64,000 bases of DNA from Pseudozyma flocculosa PF-1 (GCF_000417875.1 NW_006920874.1:788817-852816); one strand, 5' to 3'; positions 10,201-21,534 are shown, numbered from the stretch's first letter. Made by a program: numbers and translations. The notes: generated by a model from the letters alone, not told the origin.

Positions 10201-11801
10201 TTGATGTCGACCAGCGCCCTGGCCGATTCCCAGCATTGCGAGCCCTGCCGTAGCGAGGCGCGCTTGGTCTTCTCGCGCTGTGCGATCAGCTGCACCAGCG
10301 AAGCCGCGTGATCGAGCTCGGTACGCAGCCGGATCAGCTTCTCGATGTGCAGTGCATCCGTCTTGCGAGTCTTGCGCATCTGCTTGACCTCTCGCCGGCG
10401 GAAGCAGACGTAGGGGTCGCTGTCGTTGGTCTCGTCAAAGTTGAGGCTCGCCACGACCGCCTTGCCCTCGCGATCCTCCCTCTTACTCTTCCAGTATGGG
10501 TATACGACGCCCGCGAGCGCCTTGAGGTCGGCAAGGTTCTTGTAGGGGTTCTCCGGCTTCCACTCTGTCAGGTCCGCCTGCGGGCTGCTTGCCGCATTCG
10601 AGGCCTGACGGCGGCTGCTTGTCGTGGCGCCGTTGCTGCTGGTGGCGGTAGAGCTGCCGCTGGCGGATGACGAGGCCGCCGTCGTCGACGACTCCTCCCA
10701 GGGCAACGGCGGCAGCTCGGGCTGGGCCAGCTTCGACAGCGCCGAGTCGGGTTCGAACGAAGGCAGCATCTCGTCGAGCGTGGGCATCTTGGCCATGTCG
10801 AGGTGCAGGAACGGCACGCGGTCGCTCGTGATCTGCTCGAAGACGGTAACGATCATCTCGAACTGGTCCTCGGACATGATCCGCAGCATTGCCTGGTTGT
10901 CCCGGGTGAGCTTGGCGGCCACGTCCTCGCGAACCCGCTCCTTGCCCTTGCCCTTGGCCCCGCCGGCGCCCTGCGCACCGGGCTTGATGTTCCTCATGGC
11001 CAGCGCCAGCTCCTCGCGCGCCTTGGAATTGCGCGTGTCGAGCCAGTCCTGGTCATCTTCGTCCATGCAGTAGGTGGGACCGCGGATGGCGTCCTCGACC
11101 GTGTCGGACCATCGGATGTAGGTGACGGGATCCTGGTAGGCGCCCGAGGGGTAGAGCTCAGAGAACTCCTTGGCCGACAGGACACCCCGCGCCTCGGGCG
11201 TAGGGATGCTGTACACGACCTTGGGAGCCGCATCTTGGGAAGAGGCGTCGGCGGTGGCCAGCTGGTTCGACGAGAGCGCCGCCTGCAGGTGGTGCTCCGA
11301 GATCTCCGACGAGTCTACGCCGAGGTTCGAATCCTGTGCGTGCTCGTGGCCTTCGAACTCGGGCTCAGGCCCCGCCACCACAGAGTTGGCAGCATTGAGA
11401 AGGTGCGAGCCACGCTGCACGCATACTGTTGGCAGCAGCGTCGAGAGAAGTGGTAGCAGAGGACACGGAGGGCCGTCGGAAGAAGTCGGCCAGGAGACGC
11501 GGCGCAGCGCATCATTGCGGGGTCGAGGTCGTGGTGTCGGGAGATGGACGGCGTCGATGATGAGTGATGTTGCGAGCGAGCCAAGGCATCAATGGTCGCA
11601 GGAGAAGGGAGGGGGCGCGCCATTGATGGGAATTGGCAGGAGGGCAAGAGGACAAAGAAGCACAGTTCAGGTCGTCAGCGGACTGCGCGCTCAGTCACGT
11701 GCAATGCAGCAGCACTCACGCTTCTGCTTGTACGAGAGCTTCTTGTTCCTAACTCTGCTCGTGGTGGCGGCGGCGGGCGTCGTGACAGCGCTTCTGGCCA
11801 T
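7071..11801 (-). CDS. EPL1: Enhancer of polycomb-like protein, NuA4 subunit
   Basis: Two exons (11801-11720 and 11425-7071) give 1478 residues. EPL1 is the scaffold that couples Esa1 to nucleosomes in the NuA4 histone H4/H2A acetyltransferase of the nucleus. Exon 1 gives MARSAVTT...RVRNKKLSYKQK. Splicing through a 294-nt intron (GTGAGT...CAG) joins it to LCVQRGSHLL, the usual 'RxxKLxxKxxLxVxRG' start of the EPcA domain. Further landmarks are EHHLQAALSS, YIRWSDTVEDAIRGPTYCMD, EDQFEMIVTVFEQITSDR, ENPYKNLADLKALAG and DPYVCFRRREVKQMRKTR. The C-terminal 500 residues are Gln/Ala-rich, including 11 consecutive CTG units on the plus strand (polyQ) and a second polyQ tract. It is about twice the length of yeast Epl1, mainly because of this low-complexity tail. 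Confidence 0.95.
7176..7208 (+). repeat. (CTG)11 microsatellite encoding polyglutamine of EPL1
   Basis: Eleven uninterrupted CTG units on the plus strand, read as CAG (Gln) codons by the minus-strand EPL1 frame. Pure trinucleotide tracts of this kind are prone to length change. Confidence 0.95.
8401..8433 (+). repeat. Imperfect CTG/TTG tract encoding polyQ in EPL1
   Basis: Interrupted CTG/TTG run inside the EPL1 coding region, translated as an uninterrupted glutamine stretch on the minus strand (CAG and CAA codons mixed). Confidence 0.85.
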
Positions 11802-12497
11802 GCCGGGTGGTCAAAGGGGATTGCGGTGCCGTCGAACCCATCCAACCTGGAGGCGTCGATGATGATGTTGTGGGCGGCGGCGACAGCGACGGCGGTGACG
11901 AAGGCGGAGTTGACGATGTAGAAGCATGCGACGGCAACGGCGAGAGGGTGCTGTGGTCAGCGGTGTTGTGTCGAGTGAAGCGGGAGGGGTCATCTACAAT
12001 TTTCGCTTCGCTCACCTTTGCGAAAATGCTCAAGGCCGGCTTGCGGAGAGGGTCCGATGGCGGATAGCGCGGTGGCGGTGGCGCTGATGATGGCGACGAC
12101 GTGCAGCGAAGAAAAAAAAATCGGATCGCGAGCGTGGCGCGAGGTCGGATCTGCCGCGGCGTCGTAGGTGGCGAAGAGGATGGTGCGGATCGGCAGGTGT
12201 CGACGTGGTGAAGGGGTATGTGGAGCGCGGCGGTCCAAAAGTCGAGTAAGATGCCGAGGTGAGGGAGGTCTAAGGGTGCGTTGGGCCTCTCTGTCCGGGG
12301 TGACGCTCGAGGTAGAACGTCGGATGGTGTCGTCGAAGCGTCAGGCCGGGTTGACTAGCGGGCTAATGTTACAAGGGAGGGGACCGACGATGGCGACGAC
12401 GGGGATCACGACGACGACGGCGAGATGATGGCGACGACCGAGGAAACGCAAAGATCAGCGGGCAGGTGGCCTGCGGTGCTGTCGAAAAGATGAGCGC

Positions 12498-12518
12498 GAC
12501 GACGACGACGACGACGAC
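12498..12518 (+). repeat. (GAC)7 microsatellite
   Basis: Seven GAC units in non-coding sequence upstream of EPL1. A second run of GAC units lies near 12680-12702. Confidence 0.9.
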
Positions 12519-12890
12519 CAATTAAGGCGACGACGACAAGGGTCTTGCGACGAAAGACGGGGTGCGCGCGCGCGTCTTAAAAGGGGGACGGGCGAGGATG
12601 GGCGATGGATCGGACCCAAAGGTGGATGGAGGAAAAGGAGGTGTGGAATATAAAAAATCGAAAAAGGGACCCAGGACCCGGCGACGACGACGACGACGAC
12701 GGAGAAGAGGAACGTCGATGGGGAGGAGATGGGTGACGGTCGAAGTGGGGGGGGCGCGAGGGTCGTGGGGCCGGCGAGGCTGTGCGGCGACGGCACTTGT
12801 CCCTATTTTTCCCCAGGTTCCTCGCAGGGAGGGAAGGATGAGGAAGGAAGGAAGGGACGAGGGAGGGGGGCGAGGGATGAAGGGGGGGGG

Positions 12891-13029
12891 NNNNNNNNNN
12901 NNNNNNNNNNNNNNNNNNNNNNNNNNNNNNNNNNNNNNNNNNNNNNNNNNNNNNNNNNNNNNNNNNNNNNNNNNNNNNNNNNNNNNNNNNNNNNNNNNNN
13001 NNNNNNNNNNNNNNNNNNNNNNNNNNNNN
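12891..13029. other. Assembly gap (139 N)
   Basis: A run of 139 undetermined bases. The left edge ends in a homopolymeric G run and the right edge starts in a GGGGTAC-type repeat, so sequencing or assembly probably failed on the repeat. Confidence 0.99.
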
Positions 13030-13130
13030 GGGACGGGGTAGGGGTACGGGGTACGGGGACGGGGGTAGGGGGAGGGGGTACGGGGTACGGGGGTACGGGG
13101 GGACGGGGTAGGGGTACGAGGGTCGGTAGG
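13030..13130 (+). repeat. G-rich GGGGTAC/GGGTACGG minisatellite, G-quadruplex potential
   Basis: About 100 bases made of runs of three to six G separated by TA, AC or TAC, starting at the gap edge. Many closely spaced G-runs satisfy the usual G-quadruplex pattern. The repeat probably continues into the unresolved gap. Confidence 0.85.
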
Positions 13131-14432
13131 TCGTGTCGAGGAGAGGGGGAGGAGGGGGGAAGAGGGGAGGATGGGAGGGAGGGTTGCGTAAGGCCGACTC
13201 GCGCCGAAATGCGAGACGAGGATGGGTTGGTGAAAGAGGAAAGAGCGAGCAGCAAGGTTGGATGGACGCTCGCGCAAGACGAACGCGGCGATGCGATGCT
13301 GGGGGGCAGGCTCGGGCTGGGCCTGTATGATGGTAGCAGTCGAGCGCCAATTGGCAGGAGAAATTTCGACTTTCGACTTTTGGAAAACGGGCGAAAGAGG
13401 AAGGCAGGCAAGGGGTGGGAGGCAGGGAACGAAGGGACGGTCAGGCAAACGGGCAGCCAGGCGGGCAGGCCGCGAGGGCAGAGAGTCTAGGAGCAGGGCG
13501 GTGCCAGCAGGGCGGCGGCCAGCGCGGGAGACGGACAGAGGCTGCATGCTGGGACCCCCTGCCTGGCCTCTGCCCGCATCGCACCCTCGCAGGCGAGCGG
13601 CGGGCCAGACGACGGAGCGCATCCCCCAGCGCCGGCACCCATCCACCAGGCGGCGGGGCAGGCACACAGCCAGGCAGGCTGGCAGGGCAGGCAGGGCAGG
13701 CAGGGCAGCGCTGGCCAGCCAGGCGTCGACGAGTCACCCAGCCAGGTGCCTGGCCGGCAGCAGCACACAGGCGAGGCCGCCTCAGCAGGCGAGGGGGCGA
13801 GGGGGTGCCGCGCGGGCCCCAGGGCAGAGGAGAAAATTTTTTCTCGCGGTCGCCCGGCCTGCCGGCGCTGGCCTGCCTACTGGATTTTCGAAAAGCGGAC
13901 CCCTGCGTCCGAGATCGCGGCCTGCAGCTGCGTCGCAGCCGGCCTGGCTTGGCTTGCTTGCTTGCGTGCGAGCAGCAACTTTCTCGGCCGTGTCGGGAAA
14001 ATATTCACTTCCGAAAGCCGAGATCAAAACTGCGACGCGGCTCCGAAATGCCGGGCTGGCCAATGCGACGTCCACCGACGCAGGCCCGGCGCGATCCGCA
14101 AACATGCCGGCGGGTGCAGCTGGTAGAGGGCGAGGACGGTCGCAGATGGTCGTCGGTCATGAGACGAGGGATGAATGATCGGCGAACGAGAAGGAAGTGG
14201 CGGAAGCGCTGCCGGAAGCGCAGCGGAAGAGGGGAGGCTGCCGGTACCGCTGACCATCACCTCGTGCAGCCCCTGCGCTGCATCTGGCTCGCGAGAAGAG
14301 CAGATAGAGGGGCGAAGGAGGTGGCGGGAGACGATCGAGCCACGCTGGGTCGATGCCCAGGCAACCGCTATGCGATCGCAAACCTCGCTGCCCACGAGAC
14401 TCGGAGGCGTCGGTGGGCCAGACGAGGCCGCC

Positions 14433-16076
14433 CTACTTGTGCTTGCGCAAACGCTTCCCCCTGCCTTGGCGGCCCGACGCGTTGCGCTCCTGCGACTCTG
14501 CAAACTTGCGCTTGGCGTAGGCGGAAGCCTCAGCGTCCCTGATGAGCTCTTCGACGACGGTGCGGCCCCTCTCGCGCCGGTTCATGACCGACTTGGGCTC
14601 CAGCGGCGATGCGATAATGGTGCCAATCTGGGCGTACTTGGGCATGCCGCGGTCCTTTGCGCCGCCTCGGTAGAAGCGCTTCGGATCGAGGGCGTTGCGC
14701 AGCCGGATCGCCTGGACCTCTTTGCGTAGCTGCTCGGCCGTCGCCACGCGCGCATCGCCTCCGCTGCCGCTGCTCTTGCCCGCGTCGACCACGGAGCGCT
14801 TGGTGGCGGCCTGCAGCCGGGAGTTGGACGCTCCGAACTCGGGCATGTCGAACCAGTTGCGGCCGGCCGTAGAGATCTCGGGTCGTTTGGCGGCATCCCG
14901 CGCCCTCGGGTTGCCCGTCAGCTTGCCGCTGTCCAGCGCATCAATGTGTTTGTCGACGTTCTTGACCCGAGCCGTAGTCGCCAGCCTGGGCTCAGGAGGG
15001 GCAGAGGTCGAGGCGGCGGTGGGCACCTTGCCGGTGGCGGCGAGCTTGGCCCGGACCTTGTCGACCAGCGGCAACTGCTCCTTGGCCTTGCCCTTGCCCT
15101 TGAGGTCGACCTCGCCGGTGATCTCGGCAAAGGAGATGACATCCTCGTCTGCGCCGAAGGCCTTGCCGTTCGATGAGGCAGGCCGTTGAGCCCGGTCCTT
15201 GTATGATTGCGCAGACGCCTCGAGCAGCGCCCGGAGGTCGGCCGCCTGCCCTTGCTCTTCGTCGTCGTCATCCGAGGAGGAATCGCTGTCGCTGTCGTCG
15301 GAGGAGGACGAGTCCGAGTCCGAGGCGTCCGAGCTAGAGTCGCTATCGGATCCGGAGGACGAGAACGATGCAGCGGGCGTCCGTGATGGCCCCTGCTCGT
15401 GCCCGTCGTCGGCGTTGTCAACGTCGGGTTTTGTGTCGGCGATCGGATTGGTCGAGGTAAGGTCGGCAACAGTTGTCGGAAGAGATGCTGGTGCTGCGTC
15501 GGACTCTTGGGCAGCCTCCGCCTGCTCGTTCGGGGTCGACACCGGCTCCACGGCTTCCTCGGTCGCCTCGACGCGGCCGCCAGATTCCGCAGGACTCATC
15601 GTCGAGGTCGACACACTGGCCTCTGCCTGCTGGAGCTCAGGGATCTCGTCCGTGGAAGGCATGCCCAGAGTAGAAGGGGAAGGCGCGGCAGGCGCTTGAT
15701 CCTCGGTGGAATCTGCGGAAACAGTTGGTGGTGTGGCCGAGCGCGGAGTGGCGGAGCGGCCTTTCTTGGAGGGCGAGGCGCGCTTCCGGGGTGAAGCTCG
15801 AGTCGTCGTCGCAGCCTCCGCGATGGGAGACAGCGTGCTGCTGCTGCTGGACGCCGGCGCAGGAGCAGCAGAGGGGTCCGCAAACGGCGAGGTGCTTCGC
15901 AGCCTTGCGCTGAAGCGGGTAGGCTGGGCGGGGGAGGCGGCCTTGCGCGGGCTGGCCTGCCTGGTGGAGCGGGTGGGCTTCGAGGGAGACGAGCCGGCCT
16001 CGACAGCCGCCAGCTGCTTGGCTGAGCGCGTCGATTTGGCCGGCGACGTCTCGCGACCTCCTCTGGTTGTCGGCAT
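14433..16076 (-). CDS. FCF2: Fcf2-family pre-rRNA processing protein
   Basis: Intronless, 547 residues. Fcf2 (human DNTTIP2/TDIF2 C-terminal domain) is a nucleolar SSU-processome factor needed for early cleavages of 35S pre-rRNA and 18S production. The Fcf2 domain fills residues about 395-525. Its landmarks are NWFDMPEFG, LRKEVQAIRLRNALDPKRFY, GMPKYAQIGTIIASP, and the basic MNRRERGRTVVEELIRDAEA block, ending in a lysine/arginine tail (GRGKRLRKHK). The N-terminal 390 residues are a low-complexity extension of Ser/Pro/Ala with a Ser/Asp acidic run at about 230-265. That is much longer than yeast Fcf2 (about 220 residues) but resembles the long N-terminus of the animal protein. It is divergent from SAS10, another SSU-processome gene. 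Confidence 0.92.
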   Translation of the reverse strand: MPTTRGGRETSPAKSTRSAKQLAAVEAGSSPSKPTRSTRQASPRKAASPAQPTRFSARLRSTSPFADPSAAPAPASSSSSTLSPIAEAATTTRASPRKRASPSKKGRSATPRSATPPTVSADSTEDQAPAAPSPSTLGMPSTDEIPELQQAEASVSTSTMSPAESGGRVEATEEAVEPVSTPNEQAEAAQESDAAPASLPTTVADLTSTNPIADTKPDVDNADDGHEQGPSRTPAASFSSSGSDSDSSSDASDSDSSSSDDSDSDSSSDDDDEEQGQAADLRALLEASAQSYKDRAQRPASSNGKAFGADEDVISFAEITGEVDLKGKGKAKEQLPLVDKVRAKLAATGKVPTAASTSAPPEPRLATTARVKNVDKHIDALDSGKLTGNPRARDAAKRPEISTAGRNWFDMPEFGASNSRLQAATKRSVVDAGKSSGSGGDARVATAEQLRKEVQAIRLRNALDPKRFYRGGAKDRGMPKYAQIGTIIASPLEPKSVMNRRERGRTVVEELIRDAEASAYAKRKFAESQERNASGRQGRGKRLRKHK

Positions 16077-16957
16077 GCTGGTGTGAGGTGTCCACAGGTC
16101 AAGGAGATAAGAGATGCAATCGAAAGGGTAGGTGGCCCTAGTTTCGCGCGTCTTGCAGTCCGCCTTGAAGGACGTCCGGGGGTCTTGAGCCTTCGCCGGA
16201 GGTTTGCGACTGCAGCGAAGAGGTTAGAGACGCTACAGGGATCAAGGCCAAGGACGCAGTCGTGAGCGAGACGGCGAAGCAGCGACCGGGCGAATGAAGG
16301 ATGTAGATGAAAGGCCGGGGGAGGATGGTGAGGACGGGTGAGTTTAGGAGCTAGGTAAGGATCGAGAGAGAAGCCAGCCACCCGAAGCCAGAATCAGCCA
16401 AGCCAGCCACCGGCACCCGTACTCTCCATCATTCAACGCTGCTCTAGGGCTCGCACCAGCCGCCGGACAGGGTCGCGGCGGCGAGCCTGGATCAAAAATG
16501 GCCAGGCAGGCTGGGCTGGGCAGACACGCGGCCCGCCCGGGGCAAGGGGGGAAAAAAAAGTTGCGGCGGCCGGGCTGGTTCATGCAAGCCGGCTGCAGCG
16601 CGAAATTTTTGAGCGGCTGTCGAGCCCAGCGTGCGTGACCCACTACTCTTACTCGAGGCCAGCTCAGCGTAGCCCAGGCCAAGCCCCGCCGTCTTCTAGC
16701 AAGTCGACCCATCTGCCGTGGCGAGGCCTTCTGTCCAAAGGCAAGACAGCAACGACGACGACGACGACGACGACGACGTCGACAACAACCACCTGGCGAC
16801 ACCACACTCTCACCGACTCGCCCCCTCTATCGCTCCGTCCACCCTCACGTTTCACCGTCACCGTCCCCGTCCGCCTTGTCCCTGCGACTACTCCGCTCGA
16901 AACCCTTCGCATCCGCGGACCGGCCACGGCTCAGATCGACGACGGTCCCTGCCCACC
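16077..16957. promoter_or_regulatory. Shared divergent FCF2-SAS10 upstream region
   Basis: The 881 bases between the two start codons of a head-to-head pair of ribosome-biogenesis genes must contain both promoters. The middle (about 16380-16620) has GGCCAGG/GCCAGCC short repeats flanked by A-runs and AAATTTTT. A GAC microsatellite lies near 16750-16780 in the SAS10 leader. I do not see a recognisable RRPE or PAC box, so a shared control element is inferred only from the arrangement. Confidence 0.5.
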
Positions 16958-18907
16958 ATGCCGCGCGCAAAGCCAAAGGGAGCGTCAAAGTCCAGGGCCG
17001 CCCTGGGCCCGGGCTCGTTTGGACGAGATGCCACCATCGACGACATTCCCCAGGATAGCCTCGATGCCTTCGAGGCCGGCAGGGACAGCATCCTCCTCGA
17101 CGGCGACCAGGCGCGTAGAGACGCAGAAGACGACATGGACGAGCTCGGCGGCGACTACGATCGAGAGGTCCTCGGCGTCGACGATGCCGGGCAGCACACC
17201 GACTCCTCTGCCGATGAGGAGAACGACGGCTACGAGGACGAGGACGGCGATGAGGACGAGGGCCAAACTTCCCGGCCGGTGCCAAAGAAGCCTGCGGCTC
17301 CCGTCGTCTCGGATGTCGACTCGGACGACTACGCTGACGACGACGGCGATGAAGACGACGAGGACGACCTGCACATCAACGACAAGGGATGGGGTCCCAA
17401 CAAGAGGGCCTACTACAACACCAACAACCTCGACGACATCGAGTCCGACTCGGAGATGGACGAGGAGGAGGCTCGCGAGCTCGAGCTCAAGGAGGTCAAG
17501 CGACTGCAGCGCAAGAGTAGGAGCACAATGGAAGACGCCGATTTTGGCCTCGGCGACGACGACGTCGACGGCAGCCTCGGAAAGGCCCTCCGCGATGCTG
17601 GTCGCGAGCAGCGTCGCCGCGAGTTTGATGCAGCCGACGCAACCGCAACGCCGGCGGCGGCAGCGGCAGCGGCAGCCACCGCGACGACGGCCACCGTCAC
17701 TACCGATGCCACCTCGGCAGCCAAGACGCCGATCCCCGCTGACGCCGAATCCCGTCAGGCGCTGCTGGCCAAGCTCCAGAGGATCAGCCCGGAGACGGTC
17801 GCACTGGCCGGCGAGTATGCCGACTCGGTCGAAGACTTTGCCAGGGTCGATGCCAGCCTCAAGAAGCTCGTGGCCGAGAAGCCCGACGACTCGCGCCTTG
17901 AGCTGGTCCACCTGCACCACCAGACGCTGCTCACCTACCTCACCACCATCACCTTCTACTTCCACCTCCGATCGTCTGCCGAGTACGTCGCCGACCCAGG
18001 CAAGCTCGCCGCCCACCCGGTCCTCACCAGGCTCATGAAGCTCAAGCAAGGGCTCAGCGTCATGGAGGACCTCGGGCTGACCGCGGGCACGACGCCATCA
18101 AACGAGGGCGAGGATGACGGAGACGACCTCGGCTCGCTGGAAGACGACGAGCTGGCCGGACTCGTCGCTGACGAGAAGGAGAACACCGCGCCCACGGCCA
18201 ACGGCAAGGGCAAGGGCAAGGGACAGGGCAAGAAGGGCACGGCGACGGAGAAGAAGCAGAAGGACAAGGCCAAGCCCGCCGCCAAGAAGCGAGGACAGGC
18301 GGAAGCAGACGATGCCGCCGCCTCCGAGCCGCAAAAGGCCAAGAAAGGCGGGAAGAAGGCCAAAAAGGGCAAGATTGCAGAGCCGGCACCGCTGGCGGCC
18401 GGGCTGGCCGACCTCGACGACGAGCCGGTGCCCGAATTCAAGATCAAGGCGAGCAAGAAGGGCAAGGGCGCCGCCGGCGCTGGCGCTGTCGCAGCAGCAG
18501 CACCGAATCCTTTCGCCATGTCCCAGTACGACGGCGACGCCGAGGCCTCAACCTCATTCGGCGAACCAACGCAACTGGCCTCGTTTGAATCGGCAGAGCG
18601 GGATGCAAAGCGGCGCAGCCTGCAGTTCCACGCGTCGGCTGTCGAGACCAAGGGCAGCCAGCGGAGCAAAGCGGCGCGCGACCGGCTGGCGGGCGATATG
18701 GACATTCCCTACCGGGACCGCGAGCGCAGCCGGATGGCGGTCGAGGCGGCCAAGGCGGCGAGACAGCAGAGGGAGGTCCAGAATGCCAAGGACACGTCGC
18801 TCGACGACCGAGGCTGGGGCGAGACCGACGACCGAGACTGGCGCGACGTCATGGGCGTGGATGCCGATGGAGGTGGCCGTAAGCAACCCTCGAGCCAGGG
18901 TGGCGAT

Positions 18908-18942
<35 letters not shown>

Positions 18943-19455
18943 TGCCGAGGACTACTACGACCTCATCGCCAGCGGCAAGAAGTCGGCAAAGAAGGCCAAG
19001 AAGGAGGCGTACGAGGCGATGCGCGACGAAGAGAGGTGCGTTGTCGTCGGGCTCGTAGGACTCGGCGTCGGGAGAGGATGCCGAGCGCACCCAAAGCGGT
19101 CACTGACCCAGCCTACTGTGAACCCTTCGCTACCACCTTCACGCTCCCCCTTACCCCTCTCTTCGCCTGACCTCCGCCGCCTCGCAACAGGTTCGTGCCC
19201 GACGAGACGCTCGAGCCGGGACAGCACCGCGGCATCAACCGAGCCATCGAGAAGAACAAGGGCCTGGCGCCGAAGCGCAAGAAGGTGGCGCGGAACCCGC
19301 GTGTCAAGAAGAGGGAGAAGTACGAGCAGGCCAAAAAGAAGCTGTCGTCGAGGCAGGCCGTCTTCAAGGGTGGACAGGCCAGCCTGCAGGGAGGATATGG
19401 AGGAGAGCAGAGCGGTATCTCGTCGCACCTCGTCCGCTCGCGCAAGCTCGGATAG
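16958..19455 (+). CDS. SAS10: Sas10/Utp3, SSU processome component
   Basis: Two exons (16958-19035 and 19191-19455) give 780 residues. Sas10/Utp3 is a nucleolar subunit of the U3 snoRNP small-subunit processome. The N-terminal half is very acidic (Asp/Glu repeats, residues about 90-190, with the family segment WGPNKRAYYNTNNLDD). A Sas10/C1D-type helical domain sits at about 260-375 (LLAKLQRISPETVAL, FYFHLRSSAEY, LMKLKQGLSVMEDLG), and lysine-rich linkers follow. Exon 2 carries the conserved Sas10 C-terminus: RFVPDETLEPGQHRGINRAI, KNKGLAPKRKKVARNPRVK, and a final basic tail. The 155-nt intron (AG|GTGCGT...CAACAG|G) is needed to reach it. The frame stays open about 80 codons upstream of the chosen ATG, but those residues look like translated leader, so 16958 is preferred. 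Confidence 0.94.
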
Positions 19456-20527
19456 GCTGGTCTCGGAACGTCCCGCCAGCAGCCGTCGCCGCCGCCGCTG
19501 TCCTGTTCTCGTCGCTGCTGATGCCCGCAGTGGCCTGGGTCGTCTGCTGCCCCGCACAATGCGTATCCCTGATCTTTCTCGTCTGCCAGGCGGGGACCAC
19601 TCTCGGAGGCAGCACCGTGCGGCATGCCTTGCGAAGCTCTGCAATCCGAACAACGCCCTTCAGGGCCCGCGTCCGACGTCCCCTCTCTTCGTCCCTCTGC
19701 GCTCGTCGTGTCACCTCGATCGCACTCTGATTTGCTTCCGTTGCAATCGCGCCGCCCGTCAGCGTTACTTACTGCAGCGCAATGAACCCCTTGAGAGGGT
19801 CCCCTGGTGCCCCCGTAGGACTCGGCGCACGGTGTCGAAGGGGGTCAGGTAGAAGGAAGCCAGCCAGGGGTGTGAAGCGGTGGTGGCAGAGTCGATTTCG
19901 TCTTCGACGTGTCGAAAGAAAGCTGCCTGGTCTCCACGCTTTTCTCGGAAACGGGCTTGCGTCGGTCGGTCGGCGGGTCAAGAGGTGGGTGTCTACCTCG
20001 TTCGGTGGCTTCCCTCCTCTCGCATGAGGATCTCGGTAGAGCCTAAAAAGCGACCAAGCAGCGGGCAGACTGACGCCGGCCGTCTGGCTCGAGAGGGCCT
20101 GGCCAGGGCCACGCTGAGCGACCGACCGAGGGACCGAATTGGCGGATGACGGGCGCCAGCTACAGGTACCCTGCCTGACCTAGCCTAGCCTGCCTCTTCT
20201 CCTTTCCTGTGTGACGTCTCGGCTGGCAGGCAGGCGGGCAGGCGGGCAGGAAGGAAGCAAGCAGCAAGGTGCCCGGAGGTCCCAGGCGGGCGGTCCGCCC
20301 CAGGCTGCAGGCCAGATGGCGGGCGGCGCAAAAAAGCCAGGCGGGCGGGCAAAGGGAGAGGCAGAGAGGCAGGCAGGCAGCAGAGACCACGGCCAGGTTC
20401 TGCAGGCTGGGGCCTGCCTGTCCGGCCAGGCTGGCTGGGATGCTCGTCGCGCGCGACCCGCGCCTCTCGGGGCCTGGGCCGAGGCAGGGCCGGGCACGCC
20501 TGCCAGAGGGCCTGGCCTGGCCTGGCC

Positions 20528-20559
20528 AGGCGAGCAGGCGAGCAGGCGAGCAGGCGAGC
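20528..20559 (+). repeat. Four tandem copies of octamer AGGCGAGC
   Basis: Perfect tandem array of four 8-base units in intergenic sequence, contiguous with a longer block of GGCCTGG and GGCAGG motifs. Confidence 0.9.
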
Positions 20560-20599
20560 TTTCCCAAGGGTCATCCGTCGTTGCTGCTGGCCAGTTGCT

Positions 20600-20641
20600 C
20601 GTCGTCGTCGTCGTCGTCGTCATCATCATCATCATCATCAC
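20600..20641 (+). repeat. Compound (GTC)n(CAT)n microsatellite
   Basis: About six or seven GTC units directly followed by about seven CAT units, in the non-coding region upstream of PSY2. Confidence 0.92.
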
Positions 20642-21534
20642 CTCCCCTCCGCGAGCCCGCCACATTGCGCTTTTCCGTTTCTCGTTGCTTCCAAGGGCAT
20701 CTCCTTCGCGCTCACCACGACCACACCTTCTGTACAACATCCGTCCGCGCTTCTCTTCGCCGCCGCCCGTCCCATCCTTTCGGCTTTCCCGACCGGGCAG
20801 TGTTGGCGCTCTGGTCGAGCGCAGACGATCCTGTCACGTCGGTCCACACCCATCCGGACCCCGACAGACGCCCTTGGGGACGACCTCGCCTTTTCAGATT
20901 GCGGCGCGCTCGGCCGTCGGTTCTCTATCGACGCAGCGTCGGCTTGCTTCGTCTACATCTCCATCTCGCCAGCCGAGCCAGAAGCTCGTGCGTAAAACGT
21001 GAAGCAAGGGCGTGCGTGACTCGCACTTCGTCGGGACGCCGACCGATAGACGTGGGATCTCGGACTTCGGACCGCCAAGGGCTTCAAGCTCATCGCTTTG
21101 AGGCCGTCTCCTGCTGCTGCTCCCTCGCAGCAGCTAGGTGTGGCTACAAGCCGCCTGCTTGCCTGGTCTCGGAACAGCCCGCTGCCGCGCCGCAACACCG
21201 CCTTTTCGGCTCTTCCGACACCCAGCGGCGCTTCGACACTGCACCTCGATCTGAGCCTCGGAATGCAGGACAGAAGCTGAATCTCAACGCCCGCACCTCG
21301 TCAAACCGAGCCTCCTCACCACTGCACCCCTCCATACACGACCATCGATCGCATCGTCTTGCCCCCCCATCTTGCCTCTCATTTGCAAGGCTGCAGAGCG
21401 GTCCGCGACGTTCTTGCTCTACACCATCGCCATAGAGCCGAGATCCGGCCTGTCTGCGGCTCCTGGATCCAACACTTTCAGTACCGCCGACACCCCCCCC
21501 GGACCCGCAAAGACCCCACTCATAGGGGCATGAC

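Larger units (their letters stand above)
11802..14432. other. 2.6-kb spacer with gap and G-rich repeats, no gene supported
   Basis: Spacer between the start of EPL1 (-) and the 3' end of FCF2 (-). It holds GAC microsatellites (12498-12518 and about 12680-12702), a purine-rich block at 12820-12890, a 139-base N gap, a G-rich GGGGTAC-type repeat (13030-13130), and GGCAGG/GCTTGC short repeats at about 13400-13970. Open frames cross the gap and the repeats but show no domain, and their length follows from base composition. The first few hundred bases upstream of 11801 should contain the EPL1 promoter. Confidence 0.55.
19456..21534. other. 2.1-kb spacer, SAS10 3' end to PSY2 start
   Basis: No gene supported. 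About 20215-20560 is dense in GGCAGG/GGCCTGG short repeats, including four copies of the octamer AGGCGAGC. A GTC/CAT microsatellite follows at about 20600-20641. The last 800 bases are pyrimidine-rich on the plus strand and probably include the PSY2 promoter and a long leader. Confidence 0.55.

Noticed and set aside
11322..11334. GGTTCGAATCC-like tRNA B-box
   Set aside because: It lies inside the EPL1 coding region with no cloverleaf around it.
13258..14178. 306-codon frame after the first gap
   Set aside because: It consists mostly of translated GGCAGG/GCTTGC repeats, and overlapping frames are equally long.
16718..16957. In-frame extension upstream of SAS10
   Set aside because: The translated leader includes a GAC microsatellite and Pro/His/Arg-rich sequence unlike the family; the downstream ATG is preferred.
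20269..21435. 388-codon plus-strand frame upstream of PSY2
   Set aside because: It spans the octamer and GTC/CAT repeats and a pyrimidine-rich leader; Ser/Arg-rich translation with no domain.
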